Shown: one piece after another, positions 10,691 to 24,900 of the stretch
Layout: the number at the start of each line of letters is the position of its first letter
How positions within the stretch are numbered: position 1 is the stretch's first letter
Assembly: GCF_008831285.2 (NCBI RefSeq)
Contig: NC_045145.1
Coordinates: forward strand, 13,576,802 to 13,640,801
From: Nymphaea colorata
Lineage: Eukaryota; Streptophyta; Magnoliopsida; Nymphaeales; Nymphaeaceae
Length of the DNA stretch: 64,000 nucleotides
Direction of reading: 5' to 3'
The notes under the pieces: generated by a model
The model's input: only the letters and a program-made list of their open reading frames with translations
Database searches by the model: none
Told to the model about the DNA's origin: nothing
Program-made: the position numbers and the translations under genes

Positions 10691-13600
10691 ATGAGACGAT
10701 ACCATAAATCTCAATGTCTCTCTCTCTCTCTGGTGTATGTGTATCCCGTGCAGGCAGAGAGAGTGGGGGAGGGGAAGAGAGATGGAGAAGGTGGTGATTT
10801 TACTTAAAATTCACCCCGACTCCTTGACCGTTAATCAACACATGGCATACCGAGATCAACGGCCCTCAGATGTGGTACATGTACTTTGCAGGTGAGACTC
10901 GGGCTGTTGAAAGAAGCATCGGATGCCGCTCATCCAGGAGGTGGACAGCCCGTCCCTGGACCTCCTGTCTGGTGATGCTCTTTGCTCACCTCATCTCCTT
11001 CACGTGCCGGCAGCCCGCCACGGCCAGCAACTAGCGAGAATTGAGAGGCTGCTGTTATATTGCTTCCAAGAGACGTACCTTAGGCATTTTCATCACCAAC
11101 CTCAACCTTACTGTACTCTTCAACCAATTATTGCCGCATAATGCATTTCTTGAATCATGTGCCCCGTGTTCATGTGAAGATGAAACGATCGATTTCCTTT
11201 TCAGCAACTGTGAGTCAGTCACCCATCTCTTTCAAGTGTAAATTCTCTCCCGTGCCACCATGGCTAAAGTACCCAGATGCTGAATCATTTCGGCTTTGAC
11301 TGCACGATGCCAACTGGCTGCGTCGACGTTGCTTCCTGCTAATGGCTGCGTTATGAACTTACCCCACAAATCCTGATAAAAAAGTAATTAGGTCCTTCAG
11401 AATTTTATGGTTCATATATGCAAGAAGTGGTCACGGATCGAAACAAGAGGGTGCAACAAAAAAGTCGCTCTCTTACTTTATGTCACAGTTTCATTCTTAA
11501 TACACATTGATTTTTGAGAAAGAGAAACCAAGATAGGACAATCGCAATTACCTTAGAGGATAGCTTTAACACTTATAAATTCTCGTGCATTACAATGCAA
11601 AGTGAAAGAAAATTACAATTTATCCAACCGAAGTTGATCGATGTATCACCAACAGGCTGGAGTTAATTTCTTCGTCCATGACCTCAGAAAGCAGGGAAAA
11701 AATATAAAAAAGCAAATAGAATGCCCCAATTAATTGTATGCCCTGAGCATGATCTATACAAGACTTCTCATCTTATTAAAGCAATTTGGAGTTCAATAAG
11801 GGCTTCTGATCCAACTGTAGGTGCTGGCTTGCACCGATTTGTTTGCTTGTTGATTTGCTTCTTAATGCAGACGATCTATCAGTGCTTGCATGGCTTCCAT
11901 GAAACTTGAGGAGTAAATGGTCCACGGTGAGATTTCAAATGGTTCACAGGCAATGTGGGAGGTAAAATTGAACAAGAGTGGCTTCAAGAGTTAGTGAAGT
12001 TAAAGGAGTAAGGTGGCCCTGAGCTTTGAGTTGCATAAATTTTGTCAACTTATTTTCTCAAGTATACCTACAAGAGGAAAACGGATCATGCTCCAGCTCT
12101 CTAGAGCAATCAAGAGGAAGAACTGCAATTAACATAGCGATACTAATTCTTGCAAACGACATCCAAATTCACTACTTAAAAGAAATGTGTTTGTCAATCT
12201 GGCCATTGATCTCTCTCTCGCTCGCTTGTACACATGCACACACATTCCTCCGTGAGCTCAAACATTGACAGAGAATTTGAAAGATGAAGCATATTGTTGT
12301 CATGTAATGTGGGAGTTGTGAATTGAACACTTCAGGTTGCAGAAAAATATACATACGATTCCAAAGAAGCATTTCAGAAGTGCCAATATTTCCAGTAAGA
12401 TATGAAGGGTGAAAAATGTATGGAGCTACCGTGAGCAACTACTGATAAAGGGCAGTCAGATTGCTCAGGGAGGATCAGCTTTACTACAAGAATTAGGCAT
12501 CGAACTTGCGGAAATTAAGGCAACGATTAAAGAAGCCCGTCTTTTCTCTCAACCTCTTTGACGACGCATTCGTTTCAAAACGTGCCTAAGTTGACTGTTG
12601 ACCATTAGCATGATTTTTTTTACTTTCCAAAAACTAGGGATTTATTGTGCCAATAACTTGCTAAAGCTACTTTTACATCTCTTTAATCTTAATGGTAAAA
12701 AATTTCATCCTCTACTTTTCTCCTTCCCATTCTTTTGTTACCTTTATTGTTTGACGTGGTGGCAATTTTAACGATGTTTTGTACACTGGTCCCAAATCGG
12801 GGCCCATTGGGGGATTTCGGATTTGTCTTTCTGCTACAGTTACATATTCTCTGCTTTCTTTCATGATTTTCATATCTTTTTCGACTTTTTAACGTTCTCT
12901 CTCCCCATGGCTTTGTCTATACGCGCGCGCGTCTGAGAAAGAAAGGGAGCCATGTTTTTCACAAATCTAATCATATTATAGAAAATGAAAACTATTAAAC
13001 TTCATAAAATTTTAAAAATGGATATGAGAATTATATTTTCAAATCATAGTTGTAATGGCGTTGCCTTATTAAGCTTACACAAACCGCTATCGATATCGGA
13101 TTTTCATGATATTTTATTTTTGAGTTTTTTTCAAATATTAATCTGCTCATCGTTGAAGTTAGATTCATCAAGAAGTAAAAAAGAACTAGAAAACACCAAC
13201 AAGCACAGGTGTGAAGCATATTGCCGGCCGGGAGGTATGTAATATTATCTACGCGTGTGAATGTATGCGTCGTCACTAGGATCGTGAAAATAGTTGGCCT
13301 CTCTCTCTTTATGAGGAGGACCACTTAATCGTAATGCTGCCCTCTCGACCACCCAAGGTCGTATATAGGCTTGTAGTCATCTGCTTGTTTTGCTTCCCTC
13401 TCGTAGCACCTACCACTTATATATTCGAAGGGCCATCTGCTCTCAGGGTCTTCTTCTATACCTGTACACCAATTAATTTATTATGTTCACTTACAGCCCA
13501 TATGCGTGTATGTGTGTGTCTACACAAACATATATATATTAATGACTAGGTATGATGGCCATGACCTTTTCACTGTGCAAGCACCGGTAGTGAATGAACA

Positions 13601-15400
13601 CTTCGAGTTCTCTCAGAGCACCAACAAGCCAAAAGCTGATCTTACCGGTTCATGAGAATATAGTTATTTATTCATCTGCCCGGTACAAGTATTTCTTCTG
13701 CCAAGGTGCAAATTTGTGTGAAGTTGATCACTTGGGAAAATATGTAAATAGATTCGAAGCTGGTTAAATCACCGGGTTCAGAGAGGTAGATATATAGAAG
13801 ATCCAGCTTAAAGTACAAATATTCTGTGGTGGAAGGAGCCCAAACTCTTGTTTACATGTGTTACTTTATTTTTCGTGATCCAGCGGACCAATACACCGAG
13901 TTCATACTAGAACTCCAATATTTTAATCTGGCGATCGTGCTGGCCCTGCCAAACTTGGCTGGGTCTACAGATTTCTGTTAGATTAATTTCTGGGCTCTTT
14001 TCTGCTGGGTATGTTGGTTAATTGATCGGTCGGATCAAAGTGACTAATTGCGTGACATAGGGTCTCTAGTTCAAGCTCATTTACGAAATCTATCCTCCAA
14101 AACTTTTCACAGCATGTCACAAAGATGTAGCCACGAACTTCCAAGGGTCAGGAACTTTCATGGTAGAGGTACTCATACATCCAAAAATGGGTCGGATAGG
14201 ATGTGACGTTGGAGATGAGCTTGCATTTCTCTTTGACGCGAGTCTGACCTCTTCATCTCCCTCGACATTGATGACAATGGGTACTGCACACGAGAAGCTA
14301 GCTTGAGTCAAGTATCTAATTGATTGTCTTTTTGTCATCTCCCGACTAAAAATAAGGGATGTCAGCATATCCGATTTGATTCAGATATTCACATATTAGA
14401 ATTTGAATATGAATGAAGAAAGTTATATCCAAATCTGAATATGAAATCCAAATCTCTTATCCCAATTGTTGGTTCAGTTTATGCATGGCGAAAATGAGCG
14501 TTGGAATGGTCTTAGTTCGCGTGCATATAAAAAAGAGTCTACCGAAGAAGCAAGCAAGGAAAGGCAGACGGCCGATAGAGTGAAGGGTGCTTTTTCTCTT
14601 TTCCCAAAAAACACAATCCAAAGATCCGGAGAACTTACGCACCCATGTCGTAGCAGCGAAACAGTAGACGCGAATCCGAATTTTAAATTGGATCTAGCCA
14701 ATTTTCAAAATTTTAGGCCATTGGATATAGGATATTTATAGCCATTGAATTCCGCGATTACTTTATATTTGGCACAAAATGACCAATATATAAAAGTTTC
14801 GTGCAAATTATATTTCAACATAACCAGCCCCAGTGCATGTATGCATTTGAAAGAACAACATCCATGCTCCCTCGGTACTGTTGTAAAATCTGTGTGAATC
14901 GACCCGAATCAGCCGATTTGGATCGAACAAGAATCTTCGTTATTCAATACACCATGTGACTCACTGGAGATTAATGATTTTCAAAAACGTGCTTAAATAT
15001 TTAGGAATATTCGTAAACATACCTAATCTTTTAATATTGTTAAGAAAGCACAGCCTCATCCGATTAATTGAAAAAAAAAAAAAAACCGCATCTGCAGGTT
15101 CGTACTAACTTATAGAGCTTGGGTTAATGTAACATATAAATACTAAAATACTCTCAATAAAGACAAATTGCATGTTCATCAGCTTTCTTAACTGGATATA
15201 ACGCTACATTAGTGCATGAGTGATTGTATCCTAATAATTATATTTTCATATCAGTATTCAAGATAATCACCGAAACTTAGATGTGGTTTTAACATTAAAA
15301 AAAGGTCGGGCGTGTTTTTAAGAGTTTCCCCACTTTTAAAAGTCTTCCGACTCTGATCCAATTCAGCTGATCGTCTGAATTCCTATTCATGTTGAGACCC

Positions 15401-15431
<31 letters not shown>

Positions 15432-17215
15432 GACAACATTACTACCAAAAACAATGATTGTAAGTAAAATAGTATGTATTTTTTGCAGTTTTACAGCTTA
15501 GTCCTGGCCATTTGCAACGTCACTGCGTATGCATATTGCCTTGTGTTAAAAAGTGTCAAGGCGCTGAAATCAATGTGATTTGTCATTGGTAGAGAAGTAA
15601 GGTTATGCACAACTATTTCTTTACTAAAATGCTCAGCTTGTTTGAAATTCCGAAGCAGGAATTCATCCTTCAAAGTTATGTACGCCTAAGAAAACAAATA
15701 GATGGATGTGAAATTCATTCCAAGAAGCAACAAAAAAACACATGTCATATATAACACACATGTATCCATATCTATAAAAGCTCCTTTAATTGTAAAATGT
15801 TAGAGAGAGCAACACCACCATGTGCAAATATGAGTTTTTGTTTTTTTCTTCGCAAAGGAAAAATGCAACTGAGAGTGTGGGAGGTCTTACTTTGGAATAT
15901 GGGTGGTTCATAAGACGGGCACCAATATTTTAGAGATGGAGAATGACAAAGGAATCCAACCTGAGCATGAACACTCCACAGTTCATAATGGCAGCAGGTG
16001 GGACCCAACCTCAATGATGGCATTGGAAAGTAGGCAAAGGCATACTTGGTTCGATCGGAGCTCAATAATGAATTCCAATTCAATCCCCTGAAACCAAAAG
16101 AACAACTTTCCTCCTGCCATTACTACCAAGATGGACACGAGGAAAGCTGTAGACAGTTCAGTGAGAGGTACCAACACTTCCCTTGGTCCGAAACAGTTAA
16201 TAAAATTTCCTCATCCAATGGATAAAATGACCTCCAAACATAGCAAACCGGCGCACCCATAATTTCATTATGTTATATGTGCATGATAGCAGGTGGATTG
16301 ACAAAAACAATACAGTTAAATACAAAAAAAGAAAGTATTTATCCACAAGAACAACACCTTTGAGAATCTGCCCAATAGTAATATAACTGCTCATAGCAGA
16401 AACCCTGGGGACCTTACAGATACCGACCCAGGCGAATGGTACACTCGTAGATTCGAATCCCCGACCACTGATCCTCCATTTGTTGGAAGCGTGTAACCGG
16501 AGTTGAGGATCACTCTTCCCTGCGATATTGAGCTTTCAAACATCGCTTTGTAATCTGTTGCGGATATGCAGAGGTTTCTCTTAGGAAAATAATTCTCGAA
16601 CTGAAATTTTAATCTGGTATCTTTTTTCCTTCTTCTTTTGCGTATGAGTTGTGCGGAAGTTTTCGCCGACATAACTGCTCTCTCTCTCTCTCTGCCTTTT
16701 ATGGGTGCAATCGCTTTGATCACCATGGCAACGCTTCCCAATCACTCGAGATCGTTCTCTACGTAGAAATGTACAACGGCAAGTTACTTAGAACTCATTC
16801 TGTGGTTTTCTCTCCTTTCATTTAGAGGCAAGGAGTTAAAGAGGAGGAGGAAAAGCACTTTGCTCACTTGCCATTCCTTCGATTGCGGATCTTTCTTCCC
16901 CACTAGTAGTTCCAGTCTGAAAGTCAAGTTACTGAACTGAGAGAGGTACGTTGCAGAGAAAAAAAAAAAAAAAGACGTCTTACATTTCATGGAACATTGT
17001 ACAAGGAACTAACCAAATTCCCAATGTCAAGAAATTAGAAACCAAGAAGAAAGAGAAGATTGAAAAGGTCTAACAAAAAAAGCAACCCACAACCATCAAA
17101 AAGAAAAGGTAAACAAAAAGCGAAAACATTTATAAAATAGGTATCAACCGAGTGTAAAACAATCAGCATGTCAATTTCTCTACAACACCCCGATCTACAA
17201 AATGCAGGCAGCTGC
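10691..17215. other. Intergenic region between BKI1 and the MAKR-like gene
   Basis: No recognisable gene. It holds short CT tracts (10713-10731, 16680-16693), a CG-alternating stretch near 12922-12931, a long T tract at about 15405-15431 and many A/T runs. The open frame on the minus strand at 16391-16741 and the others here give unrecognisable products. The end nearest 17215 probably includes the 3' UTR of the minus-strand gene. Confidence 0.55.
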
Positions 17216-17830
17216 TTAATCATCGTCCTGTTGTTCTTGCTCCCCTTCTCTCTCTTCTTCTTCTTCTTCTAGATCTCTCTTGTCCCGTACATACCATCTA
17301 TAAGAAGACTGCCCATTCTCTTCTCTCCAACCCCATATCTTCCTTTCATCTCTTATATCAATATCTGGTCGACAAGGGGCTCTCTCTTCAACCCTTTCAA
17401 GGTGGGATGTTGGTTTCTTCGGTGGAACATTATGCGCCTTTTTCAACCCCAAGATCTTCTTCCACCGTCTGCATCCCTTCGGTGGTCTGCTAGGCAACGC
17501 CTCCTGATCATCAGCGGCACACAGTTCATCCCTGAGTGTTGTCACTTTCTTCCCAGAGCTCCTGCCGCCATGCTCACCCTTGAAGGGAAGCATCCTTCCC
17601 TGATGGAAAAGCTGGTCTGCTGTTAGCATGTTGTAGTTGGCCACTGAGAACTCGAAGTCTGCATCCCCTGGTGAGGAGGAAGATGCCGCTAGAGTCCTAT
17701 CAGCGCGCTTGATGCACCCACGGCTCAACTCATCTACTACCTCCACAAAATCACTAGAGAATGATATCCTTGGGCTCAAGGGTGCACAGAATGGTTGATG
17801 GTCTGTGTTGAACATGGCTATGCAAGCCAT
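17216..17830 (-). CDS. Membrane-associated kinase regulator-like protein (DUF1645/MAKR type)
   Basis: A single exon of 204 residues. The N-terminal block CAPLSPRISFSSDFVE (residues 15-30) is the hallmark of a plant family annotated as probable membrane-associated kinase regulators. It is followed by DADFEFSVANYNMLTADQLF and HQGRMLPFK (about 56-84), then TTLRDEL, and GCRRWKKILGLKK (about 119-131). That last segment corresponds to the family's basic RWKxxLGLKK segment and may contact membrane. The tail is acidic and low-complexity (Glu/Gln/Asp). The FEFS...ADQLFHQGRMLP block is the same kind as in BKI1 at 9.7 kb, but no C-terminal BRI1-interacting helix is present. Function is not established; a regulatory role at a receptor kinase is an inference. 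The chosen Met at 17830 begins MACIAMFN. The frame is open 46 codons upstream, but that part is low quality. A TATA box lies 86 bases upstream and a GA-rich leader directly precedes the start. Confidence 0.8.
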   Translation of the reverse strand: MACIAMFNTDHQPFCAPLSPRISFSSDFVEVVDELSRGCIKRADRTLAASSSSPGDADFEFSVANYNMLTADQLFHQGRMLPFKGEHGGRSSGKKVTTLRDELCAADDQEALPSRPPKGCRRWKKILGLKKAHNVPPKKPTSHLERVEERAPCRPDIDIRDERKIWGWREENGQSSYRWYVRDKRDLEEEEEEREGEQEQQDDD

Positions 17831-17915
17831 CAACACATCCTCTCTCTCTTTCTCTCTCCTCGCAGCTGCCCAGCCTGCCCTAGCTTGGTGGGCATCTGAG
17901 GTTCGAGCCTGCACA

Positions 17916-17923
17916 TATTTATA
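17916..17923 (-). promoter_or_regulatory. TATA box of the MAKR-like gene
   Basis: The minus strand reads TATAAATA about 86 bases upstream of the ATG at 17830. This would place the transcript start around 17885-17890, before the GA-rich leader. Confidence 0.55.
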
Positions 17924-18908
17924 TGTGAACATGCATGTTGGTTGCGCATACATGTGTATGCCATGCACTCATGCACCATACCATCATGAGAAATGGCCGA
18001 TTAATTATTAAACAGCATGTCAGTGAATCAGCAGATGACATTTATGTGTCATTGATTTTGTCAATAGTACAGCTACAAGGGATCGTACAGCTATACTGGT
18101 CTATGTTGAACACAGAGACACTGCAACTAATGCACTGCCTGGTGCGTGGGTAGTATAGTCTTTCTACGTCAGGTCAAAGACCAGGTCTTCTTTTCTTATG
18201 TTGGTGTCAGCGTATGTGTCCCTCTTAACTCACATTAAGCTAATAAACAAATAAATAATGCACCACAATGTCAGTCTTCTTGCGAACATATCATGCTCAA
18301 GGAAATAAGCTTTATCAAATTAAATAACTGCTATGATATATTATCCTTATCCTCCATCTTTCTTTTTCTTTTTTTTTTTTTCTGGTGGGGTTTGATATCC
18401 ACAAATGAAGGTATATTTTGCTTGAGCACGATTTCCAGAATTTCTACGGTGAGAACTGCAATAGTGAGATTCTAAAGTGAATCTGTAGAGAATTGTTGAA
18501 GGCAGCGACTACAGATCTGTACAAGCCCTACATGCATCAACGTTGGAGCAACACCAACCACCGCATGAAAGAAAGCGGGTGGTGGCTAGTTTTCTTCTTT
18601 CGTGATCGCTTGTCACAGGACAGAAGACAAAAGTCATGTTTGCTTCATTATTGTTGAGAGGAGCAAAGATCCAACACAAAGAACACCACTCCACAGGATA
18701 GGCCATTAGGTGCGAATATAAAACCAGAAGTTGTTCGAATGGGGATGGGTGTGGTGATCGAGGAAACTGCAGAATTGTGGTCTGATGGGACAGAAACAGG
18801 CAAGCTAAGCACAGGCAGATTGGTCACAGAGGGCTGCGGCACTGGTTAATTTAGCTGGCGGAAGACCACCTACAAGCGAAGACAAAAAAGCAGAAGCCTA
18901 ACTATAGT

Positions 18909-18933
18909 TTGTGTGTGTGTGTGTGTGTGTGTG
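18909..18933 (+). repeat. GT microsatellite
   Basis: A pure GT dinucleotide run of about 12 units in intergenic DNA. Confidence 0.9.
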
Positions 18934-21900
18934 AATGAAACAATATATAATATGTAACATAAAAGAAAGGCAATGGTAACAATTATAGTTAATTATGGGA
19001 ACCTGCCAATGCAGGGGGAGCGGGTGGGTGTGGAGGTGGGCTTAGTTTGACCGAGCTTTGACTTGTTTTTGAACGTTGTACGGGCCAGTGGTGAGCTGGA
19101 GCCTGGAGGGTGCAGACGCTTTGGAAGCATCACGTCACGTGAGCTCCTCCACCTTCATGTCCCTCTTCCTCCCTTTGTTTTTGCTGCTCTTTATTTTGCT
19201 CTGACCACGTGTTCCCATAAGCCACTAGTTGTTGTTCTTTTTCTCCCTCTCCTAGGCAGCGGCAACCTATGGTTCCATTAAGTTTCTCCGCTTGGGGCTC
19301 AATTCCGTCCGTCCTTGCAGGCCATCGCAACCAAGTAATGAGCGACTGTTTCAACATGAAAATGCTCTCATTTATACAAGAAATTAAGCTCTCTGTCTCA
19401 TGTTCTTGTTTAATTAGATTGTTTTCTTGAATTGGGCAGATCCAGAGGTAGACCGAATATGCTTCGGATCCATTTGAAGCACCATCCCCTTCCGGCATCC
19501 TACAACTTAATATTCTGTGTCCCGTCCATTTACTTACCAAAATTTTTGAATGGGTTTGTTTGCCGTGACTGCTGGGCCACAAGTCTTTTCTGCAAAGCAA
19601 TGCAATGGTATATGCTTTAAAAAGTAATCGTGCTTCCCCATACTAATGATGTGCAGAAAACGAGCAGTTTTTCACTGTGACGAACAGTGTCTTAATTGTT
19701 CGGGCTTCCTTCCCCTTTGGATGTTTTTAATCTTTCATTATCGAAGCTGCGTGGGTACAGATTAAGATTCTCAATAAAGATGAAATGAGACCCACTTTCA
19801 CTGGATGGAACTGCTAGTGAGGACTGGGGACAATGGTAATTTGTATATGTGTGTGGCTAATCTTTTTATGCTGATGATATAAGAATAAAGAGTATAAGGA
19901 GGGAGGGTACCTTTTATGGCTTGGCGGGGTCTGAATTATTTATAGGACAAAAGATTCCGGCTAGGCTAGCTTTAGGATTAAGCATCATCGTAGGAATAGA
20001 GGGTTAGGGTTAAGGTTTTCACTGCTCAACACAGAAAAACTGTGTCTGCCACATGATTTGCTTTCTTGGCTTACACCGCCAATGAATGCATGCTATTCTT
20101 TTGCTATATTAAAATCCACAGTCGTGTCGCTGAGTCGATCGACTCGTAGAAATTAAATTCCACTAATGGGTTTAAGAATGTCAGGAGTGTGAAGTTCCTT
20201 GTCCTTAATTTGCTGCAAAGCCAAAGCTGGCCTGGTATTCTTTCTTTCTGGTGCAAGATTAACGAGTTTAGAAGCGAGTTGAATGTTCCCGTAGGTAGAT
20301 GCGAGTTCTATGACGGGGCTGCTTTGAATTAATCAATGCACTCAGGCTGGATTCCCTATCAAGCTGGCTAAGAATTTTTAATTTATTCATGAAAGACTTG
20401 GGCATCATCGCCATCGAAGGATGAGTTGGAGCCCTTCTTTTTAGCTATGTCTAGGATTTTGAACTATCTGCGCTCAAAAGCCAGAAATCTTGGTTTATAG
20501 ATTTGCGAAACGCGAACTCCCAAAAATTTGAGTCCATCTCAAGATTGGAAGAACAGTGTGAAGGGAGCCAAGAAATCTGAAAGTTCACAGTCCAACGGGG
20601 CTACCAGACTAGGTACGTAAACTCCGGCTGATGCCGAAACCCGTACTGACAAAATCTTAAACCAAAATTTGGACTCCCTGTTTTTTTTCGCTCGTCATAT
20701 TTTAAGAAAAAAAAAAAACAGAATTATGGAAAAAGAAATAATTCACTACATGACATGCGAATTAGTTGATCCTTTCAACATTATTAATGAACAATGGTTC
20801 ATTATTTCAGAGTTTTCTCTTTTTAATGGCGACCGATCCGCCTAGTTTTAATAAAAGAGATGGAGGAGTCGGTTGATTGTGATTTGATGGGACGTGGTTG
20901 GGGGTTATGAGTTGGAGGCATTGAAGACTGCAGGTTCAAATAATAGACTCATGATTTGACTACAACGCCTTCCTTAAAAACGGACGGGCCTGTAACTGTT
21001 CGACTTAAAGCAGTAAACCCTGTCAAATTTATTGAACCATGTTCCTCCTTCATTATGATTGAATGACATTGACCACATCTGACACTATTGACAATATTTA
21101 AACACAAAGAACTTATCCTTCTTTTTTGTTCGAGAGAAAAAATAAAGTGCTAGTGTTTCACATCGGTTTATCACCCACAGGCTTGTATCGGTTAATCTGC
21201 ATTATTATGGGCCTCTCACTTTAAACAATATTGGGCTAATACATGTTCTCAATTTTTTTTTTTTTTTAAAAAAAGATGTGTTTTGGTTTAAAATTTCTTT
21301 TAAGATTTTTTTTATCATTAAAAAAAAAAAAAAGAAACAAGCTGGCACTAGCCAATGTTTTGGTCAACAGACCAAGACCATTGCTGGTGTCGATACAACC
21401 AAACACCGTCCTTAATTATAGCACCCCAAACCTTCTCCATCCCTCTAATCTCAGATCCTCCTCGGTCATCACAAACATAGACTGGCACGCAAGTTCAGTA
21501 TTGGGTCTTACATCAATGCTAAAATAAATTTAGGTGTATGAAACCCCTTGACCTCTTTTAACAAATCATCTTTGCTCTTCTCCTATGCTAATTAAAAATA
21601 ACAAGAAGCGTGGCTCCCAGAAAAGAACAGCCCAAGGACAAAAAAAAAAAAACATGGTGAAAAGTCTTCACCTCGTTTTGACGATATTAATTAATAACCA
21701 AGAAAAAGGAGATAGCTGGTAGCATAATGTATGTGTCCATTTATTTATTATTTAACTAGAAAAATGGAACCAAAAGGCGAGAGGGTTAGATTGGCATCAG
21801 TGCCCCGCGCGCAGTCAATGCAGTGCACCATTGGGACAAAAGAACGAAGCACAAGAGATATCTTTGTAACAAAGTTAGGCTGTCTGTCTCCATTGCGCTA

Positions 21901-24900
21901 GCATGCGCCTTTTGAAAATCCTGCACAAAATTTGTCCTCCAGTCCTTGGCTGAACTGCTTATAAATGTGGTGTTGGGACGTCGGTTATGTTTCCTAGAGA
22001 AGGGTTGCCACAGTTTGCAGGTTTGCAGGCATCAGTACAGATGGCACTCTTTGTTCAGACAGGTGGTGGGTGCATCTCCATATGGACAGACACTCAGCAT
22101 ATTAAACGCGCAGAGCCACACACCACGAACACGAAAAAGAGAAAAAAAATCCACCGAATGTTGGTGACCATCAAAGTTACAAGATATGTGTTCTGCTTTG
22201 TTGATGAGAACCGTTCAAAGGAGTTGCTTGAATCTAAAACATCCAGCTTTTCTAAATTTGTTGCGTGAAAGGTTAATTAATTACTTCAATAATGTAGATA
22301 AACTTGGTTGCGCTGCCAGTTGCATAAGAACTAATCTTGAGGATCTCCTGATCCTTATGCTTGCACCATCATACTTGAAAGATCCATTAATAACAGAGGA
22401 AGTGAGATTCGGAGAAAAGAGTATATCTTAATCTTCGAGCTTAATTTGACCTCTTTATAATAAAGAAATCCCATACCGCCCTTTCATAATGATTTGCACG
22501 GCATCTTTTGGAAGACGACACCGAGACTTGTCCAAAGTTGCACGCTTCTAGAGGGAATTTCATCGAAGTAGCGACCTTGTGAACTTGTAAGGGAGATGTA
22601 TACCCGAAAAGCTGAATGTTTGTCATTGAATAGAAAGATTTTTGCTGGTGGCCCATCAATTATAGTGGCAGCTTTGGCTTGCATTAAATGTGGATGTAAT
22701 GGGCTCTGTTGCAGCAGGAGAGCACAGTTGAAAAAATTTCACACCGAGTTGCCAGTAGTCTCGCCCAATTGCGTTTTTCCCGCAACTAGGAGCTTCCACA
22801 AGTTGGCTAGGTTGGTTTTACATGATATGACCAATTCCGATCAAGATATAGATGCTGGTAGTTTCTTACTGTCAACAGTCATTTAAGTGGCCTCCACACA
22901 CCGGACTATTAAACATGTTGCCAATCAACGGAAACAGAAATCATCCAAGTTTTTCAGTGGATTAGAAAATTAATTATGGCACCCAGAAAACCTTCACAAA
23001 CTTGGCTACAATGTCGAATTAAGGCGCTCCAGTCGTCAAAAGGTTGACACCTTGAATCACATCGCTCAACGCATTGCATGGCTGAACCGCGCGCAGGAAA
23101 CTGACCTTGTGAGGTCTGAGGGACGGAGGGGTAAACAGAAGTTTTTCACTGGCGAGGTGTGTCCCCAGCTATTAGACTCTGATCCATCTTAGTCATCTTG
23201 TAAAGAAAAAGAGGAAAGAGAACACAAAGATTGTCATTCCATTGTTCTGTTTTGAAATTTCATGTGGAAATATGTGAGGCGTTTTTCAGCTTTTATGCGT
23301 AATTTTTTTTCAAATATGATTCCGTCAAGTCTTCGGAAATTGAATTTGCTTGCTTTAAAGATACACTTAAAGAGTACTAGATCGAGCAAAGTTTGGGGTT
23401 CTGGATATTGATTATGCTTAGAATGACAGACCTCCAGAATGATTTCCTTGGAGTAATGATCTGACCATATATAAATTTATCTTGCAACCAGTTAGGTTCT
23501 GCCCAACCCCAAATTATTACCAAAATTAATGAGAAGAAGATGCAGTTATTCAATTTCTCTAACTATATATACTTCAATGATTCAATCCTCACTTACAATC
23601 ATGTCGCAGAGATGCCTGCTGCATCACCCGCACACAAGCAAGCACACACGCACTCACCCCTTTTAACATAAGATGGGATCTTACATCATCATCTCAAGCT
23701 ATATAAATTAAGGAAGAAAGATGGTGCGACCAGGATCTCTGCTTTTTAATGAGTAGACGTGTAAAATTTGCTTCTTAAATAATATAATTCCCTTGCTCTG
23801 CCGTATGAAATAAAATAAACAAAAGACAAAATGACCTACCACTATCTTTTTAAAGATGGAAACTTTGATTTTGATTAATGGACACAAGGTGAACAGCAGG
23901 ACCCACTTTGTCCGAACGCATTCACATTCACACAAACGGTATTCAATTCCCACTGTTAAGTAGCCATGCAATTTTATCTTAACGGTTAGATCTGAAGTTC
24001 CAGTCCAGGTGAAACCAAATGCACAGGAAAGTAACGTTAAGCGTGTAAGTCCATGATCTTAACGAGAAAGAGCCCCGACACGATCTGAATGAAGCAAGAA
24101 GCGACGCCATAGCAAGCCCCTCGACATCACAAGAGGTCCCAGGCAGATCCTTGAGGGATATGAGGTCTTGTCCCATATAACCAGCAATTTTCACAACTAT
24201 GGGTTTCTTAGAAAACAATGCCAAATGTCTTTCCACATACAATCAGTGAAACTATCTCTTTCTACAATCCAACTACAGATTCAGAACTGACAAAACAAAT
24301 AGACAACTTCATGTGAAGGTTTCAGGTCTCTCTCCTCTGTGAGTAGCAGAATTCAACAGAAGGAGAGCTGCAGGTTGTCATTGTATGTACTGTTAGGCAT
24401 GCACATGGCGCTGTAGAAAGCAGAACTTATTATAAACAGATAAAGCAACATAGTCTCTACCCATGTATCTATCTTGTATGGCAGCTTCCTTCATCTAGGG
24501 TACTTATGGAAAAAATTTTGTTTATCACAGTTAGAAAATTATGCAATCTCTCCGGGAATAAACAAGTAGCCAGCCAGTAATACGGATAAACAAGAAAACG
24601 AAGTCTCTTTCACCCTCTATCTTAGAAGACCTACCAAGTTCAATATCTTTTCTCCTACCTTAGCTTGTTCGCCTAAGAAGTGTTAGAGAACTCCAAATAT
24701 AGCTTGATGATCTCCATTTTTTGCTGCTCTGAACATGTCTAACGACTGTTCAAGTAAACTATTCAGCAGAAGAAAGGCCAGCAAGGCCTAGTGAAGCAGA
24801 GGAAAAAGCCAAGAATTGCTGCAACCAAAGGCCTCTGGGATCACAAATACCGCACTGTCCTAGGACAGAGGAGATGCAAAAAAAAAAAAAAGGGAAAGCT

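Noticed and set aside
16440-16480. tRNA-like TTCGAATCCCC
   Set aside because: No T-arm stem, acceptor stem or box A at the right distance; a palindromic TTCGAA coincidence is more likely.
18120-18150. miR408-like string ATGCACTGCCT
   Set aside because: Only 11 bases match and no complementary arm is found within 200 bases, so no precursor hairpin can be drawn.
22596-22886. Plus-strand frame of 96 codons
   Set aside because: Cys-rich near the middle but no spacing typical of a known domain, no signal peptide and no promoter; within chance expectation.
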